Below, one piece after another: positions 61,710-64,000 of a stretch of DNA of 64,000 nt. Position 1 is the stretch's first letter. The number at the start of each line of letters is the position of its first letter. The stretch spans positions 1,674,001 through 1,738,000 of the forward strand of contig CAXXGA010000002.1 of NCBI GenBank assembly GCA_963678585.2, read 5' to 3'. The position numbers and the translations under genes are program-made. Origin of the DNA: Breoghania sp963678585. GTDB taxonomy: Bacteria; Pseudomonadota; Alphaproteobacteria; Rhizobiales; Stappiaceae. Below the pieces are notes generated by a model. That model was not told where the DNA came from and ran no database searches. It was given only the letters and a program-made list of their open reading frames with translations.

Positions 61710-63215
61710 ATGAAGCTCTTCATCGCCGCGTTGCTCGCCGGCGCAACGGTGGCTGCCACCGGCGCCGCCGCGCAGGACACCCTGCCGCAGGCCGACAGCC
61801 CGTGGTTCAAGGCCGGTCAGGAAGCCATTGCCGCCAACCTCGCCAAGGCGCCCAACACCAACCGCGCCAAGAACGTCATCCTGTTCACCGCGGACGGTCA
61901 GGGCGTGGGCACAAACTACGCCGTGCGCATCTTCTCCGGCCAGCTTGAGGGTCTGATGGGTTCGGAATACGTCCAGCCGCAGGAAACCTTCCCGCATCTG
62001 GCTCTGGTCAAGACCTACACCACCAACGGCCAGACCCCGGACAGCGCCCCGACCGCGGGCGCGATGAACACCGGCGTCAAGCAGAAGAACGGCATGATCA
62101 ATGTCGATCCTTCCGTCGCCCGCAGCGACTGCGCCGCCATCACCGGCCATGAACTGACCACCTTCGGTGAAGTCGTGAAGGCGCAGGGCAAGTCTGTCGG
62201 TGTCGTCTCCACCGCCCGCCTGACCCACGCCACCCCGGCAGGCGTCTACGCCAAGACCGTCGACCGCAACTGGGAAGACAATTCCAAGCTGCCGGAAGGC
62301 TGCACCGCCCAGAAGGACATCGCCGCGCAGCTCTTCGACGCCATCGAAGCCGGCAAGATCGACATCGCGCTCGGCGGCGGTCGTCGCCACTTCCTGCCCA
62401 AGGAAGTCAAGGGTGACGAAGGCAAGTCCGGCAAGCGCACCGACGGTCGCAACCTGATCAAGGAAGTCCAGGATCTTGGCGGCCAGTACGCCTGGAACCA
62501 GGCGACCTTCGACGCCCTCGACCTGACGAGCGACAAGCCGGTCATCGGCATGTTCGAATCCTCCCACATGAAATACGACGTCGACCGCACCGACGAGCCG
62601 TCTCTGGCGGAGATGACCGCCGCCGCGATCAAGAAGCTCTCGCAGAACGAGAACGGCTTCTATCTCGACATCGAAGCGGGCCGCGTCGACCATGCGAACC
62701 ATGCCGGCAACGGCGCGCGCGCCATGCATGACGGCAAGGCCTTCGCCGACGCCATCGCCATGGCCATGAAGATGACCGACGAGGCCGACACGCTGATCAT
62801 CGTCACCGCCGACCACGAACACGCCATCGCCTTCAACGGCTATTGCGGTCGCGGCTCGCCGATCCTCGGCCTGTGCTACGACGTGAACAAGTCCGGCGAG
62901 ATGCACACCGACAAGCCGCTTCTGGCCGACGACGGCAAGCCCTACACCGTCATCGGCTACCTGAACGGCGTCGGCTCCGTGCTGACCAAGCAGGAAGACG
63001 GCACCTACTCCGGCACGCGTGCGGAGATCACCCAGGAAGAGGCGCTCGACAAGGACTACGTCCAGCAGGCGCTGATCCCGATGTCCTCGGAAACCCATTC
63101 CGGTGAAGACGTCGCCGTCTACGCCCGGGGTCCGTGGTCGCATCTCTTCGATGGCACCATCGAGCAGAACTACATCTTCCACGTCATGAATCACGCTGCC
63201 AACAACGGCAAATAA
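61710..63215 (+). CDS. phoA: Alkaline phosphatase (PhoA family)
   Basis: 501 aa. A signal peptide MKLFIAALLAGATVAATGAA is cut after AQ. The phosphorylated serine is Ser112 in TPDSAPTAGAMNTGVK. The metal ligands are in LFTADGQGVGTN, EAGRVDHANHAGN, VTADHEHAIAFNG and SSETHSGEDVAVYA, as in two-zinc, one-magnesium phosphatases. It releases phosphate from monoesters in the periplasm. It is under a PHO box. It is somewhat longer than the E. coli enzyme. It is followed by a small Tat-type gene after 123 bp. Confidence 0.95.
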   Translation: MKLFIAALLAGATVAATGAAAQDTLPQADSPWFKAGQEAIAANLAKAPNTNRAKNVILFTADGQGVGTNYAVRIFSGQLEGLMGSEYVQPQETFPHLALVKTYTTNGQTPDSAPTAGAMNTGVKQKNGMINVDPSVARSDCAAITGHELTTFGEVVKAQGKSVGVVSTARLTHATPAGVYAKTVDRNWEDNSKLPEGCTAQKDIAAQLFDAIEAGKIDIALGGGRRHFLPKEVKGDEGKSGKRTDGRNLIKEVQDLGGQYAWNQATFDALDLTSDKPVIGMFESSHMKYDVDRTDEPSLAEMTAAAIKKLSQNENGFYLDIEAGRVDHANHAGNGARAMHDGKAFADAIAMAMKMTDEADTLIIVTADHEHAIAFNGYCGRGSPILGLCYDVNKSGEMHTDKPLLADDGKPYTVIGYLNGVGSVLTKQEDGTYSGTRAEITQEEALDKDYVQQALIPMSSETHSGEDVAVYARGPWSHLFDGTIEQNYIFHVMNHAANNGK

Positions 63216-63338
63216 GATTCTGAAACCGCTCAGGGAAAGGGCTTGACTGAAGCCCTTTCCCAACTCGCTCAAATGCCCGTCAAAGCCGTCCGGGCAGCAC
63301 GTTTTCGCGACCGGACGCAGCACAACAAAGGCCGCGCC

Positions 63339-63782
63339 ATGAACCGCCGCCAGTTCCTTCTCGCCACCGCTGCAGCCCCGCTTGCCGCGGCCCTGCCCGC
63401 CCTTGTCGCTTCCGCCCAGACAGGCGACGAGCCCCTGCGCATCCGCGATCTCTACAACAAGGATCTCTCCTTCTCGCCCTATGCCACCGGGCATCGGGAC
63501 AAGGAGGTCTTCGTGCGCGGTTACATGGCTCCGCCGCTGAAGGCGCAATCGAAATTCTTCGTCCTCACCGCCCGCCCCATGGCCGTGTGCCCGTTCTGCG
63601 AGAGCGAGGCCGACTGGCCGGACGACATCATCGTCATCTACACCGACGAGATCATCGACGCGGTTGCCTTCAATGTGCCCATCGAGGTGCGCGGCACGCT
63701 GGAACTGGGTACCTACGAAGACACGGAAATCGGCTTCGTCAGCCGCGTCCGCGTAACCTCCGCCAGCTTTGCGCGGATGTGA
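63339..63782 (+). CDS. Tat-type secreted hypothetical protein, next to an ABC transporter
   Basis: 147 aa from the ATG at 63339. The leader MNRRQFLLATAAAPLAAALP has twin arginines and a hydrophobic core cut after ASA, so a periplasmic location is likely. The mature part is beta-rich (KEVFVRGYMAPPLKAQSKFF, then MAVCPFCESEADWP, with two cysteines in CPFC that could bind metal or form a disulfide). The order of elements recalls small DUF3299-type proteins encoded with LolD/FtsX-like transporters, some of them zinc-responsive; this is a weak resemblance. It ends 4 bp before the ABC ATPase gene, so it is its operon partner. Function unknown. Confidence 0.75.
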   Translation: MNRRQFLLATAAAPLAAALPALVASAQTGDEPLRIRDLYNKDLSFSPYATGHRDKEVFVRGYMAPPLKAQSKFFVLTARPMAVCPFCESEADWPDDIIVIYTDEIIDAVAFNVPIEVRGTLELGTYEDTEIGFVSRVRVTSASFARM

Positions 63783-63786
63783 GTCC

Positions 63787-64000
63787 ATGTTCGCAATCGA
63801 AAATCTGAAACTCAGCTACCGCGACGACGGCGACCGCCCGTTCACGGTGCTGGAACTGCCCGCCCTCGAACTTGATCCGGGAAGTCTTGTCGTCGTGACC
63901 GGCCCCTCCGGTTCGGGCAAATCGAGCCTGCTCTATGCGCTCTCCGGCCTGCTGAAGCCGACAAGCGGCACGATTCGTCACGAAGGCGGGGATATCTACG
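63787..64000 (+). CDS. ABC transporter ATP-binding protein, LolD/MacB-like (3' end outside window)
   Basis: 71 codons are visible before the window ends. The start MFAIENLKLSYRDDGDRPFT is followed by the Walker A motif VTGPSGSGKSSLLYALSGLL, typical of LolD/MacB/FtsE-type ATPases. It lies 4 bp after the Tat-type protein gene. The FtsX-like permease expected for this family would be just beyond the window. The cargo (lipoprotein, metal or other) cannot be told. Confidence 0.9.
   Translation, partial: MFAIENLKLSYRDDGDRPFTVLELPALELDPGSLVVVTGPSGSGKSSLLYALSGLLKPTSGTIRHEGGDIY

Noticed and set aside
61689..63788. 699-codon open frame opposite phoA
   Set aside because: Antisense shadow; the plus strand carries PHO box, signal peptide and phosphatase motifs.

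Overview
The window is a GC-rich chromosome segment from an alphaproteobacterium, most likely of the order Hyphomicrobiales (Rhizobiales). The evidence is the conserved order tig-clpP-clpX-lon-hupB, the nnr-glnB-glnA block, a cobalamin riboswitch of the alphaproteobacterial type, ktrAB with non-ATG starts, and tripartite (Tct) transporters. I would not name a genus. Most genes are ordinary chromosomal genes in tight operons; one insert at 41.4-49.2 kb is clearly foreign.

Layout. 0-6 kb: a minus-strand carboxylate operon (tctB-tctC-tctA, a DapA-family lyase/aldolase and a 2-hydroxyacid dehydrogenase cut by the window edge), divergent from an iron-type alcohol dehydrogenase. 6.1-11.2 kb: vitamin B12 uptake (btuB-btuF-btuC-btuD) behind a cobalamin riboswitch. 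11.2-21.7 kb: histidine utilisation (hutI-hutH-hutU-hutD, regulator hutC), plus a second minus-strand operon of a His/Glu/Gln/Arg/opine-family ABC transporter followed by two small genes that look like the separated halves of cucumopine synthase. Both hut promoters carry the same TGTATAGACA operator-like site. 22.5-32.8 kb: a respiratory block with a Tat-exported DMSO/TMAO-type molybdoenzyme, an FNR-like regulator, the complete cydABX-cydDC cytochrome bd set and a small conserved gene upstream of cydA. 33.3-41.2 kb: UspA, SulP transporter, a hybrid sensor kinase and KtrAB potassium uptake.

41.2-49.3 kb is an island integrated in the 3' end of a tRNA-Val(UAC) gene. It has a tyrosine integrase next to the tRNA, a 58-bp perfect att repeat at both ends, an AT-rich ApeA-like HEPN candidate defence gene, a serine recombinase, a BRO-type antirepressor, an RNase H and about 1.2 kb without a convincing gene. 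Outside the distal att site lies a decayed integrase N-terminus from an older related element, so the site has been used more than once. 49.7-57.5 kb: hupB, lon, clpX, clpP, tig (protein quality control) and tRNA-Leu(UAG). 57.5-61.4 kb: nnr and the PII/glutamine synthetase pair glnB-glnA behind a sigma-54-type promoter. 61.6-64 kb: a PhoB-box-controlled alkaline phosphatase, a small Tat-type periplasmic protein and the start of a LolD-like ABC ATPase cut by the window edge.

The most interesting system is the histidine/opine module at 17.8-21.7 kb. A HutC-controlled transporter is joined to a two-gene cucumopine-synthase-like enzyme next to the genes that degrade histidine. I infer a route for uptake and cleavage (or synthesis) of a histidine-2-oxoglutarate Pictet-Spengler adduct. 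The second is the ApeA-like gene on a serially used tRNA-Val island. All family assignments are from reading the sequence; no database search was run.
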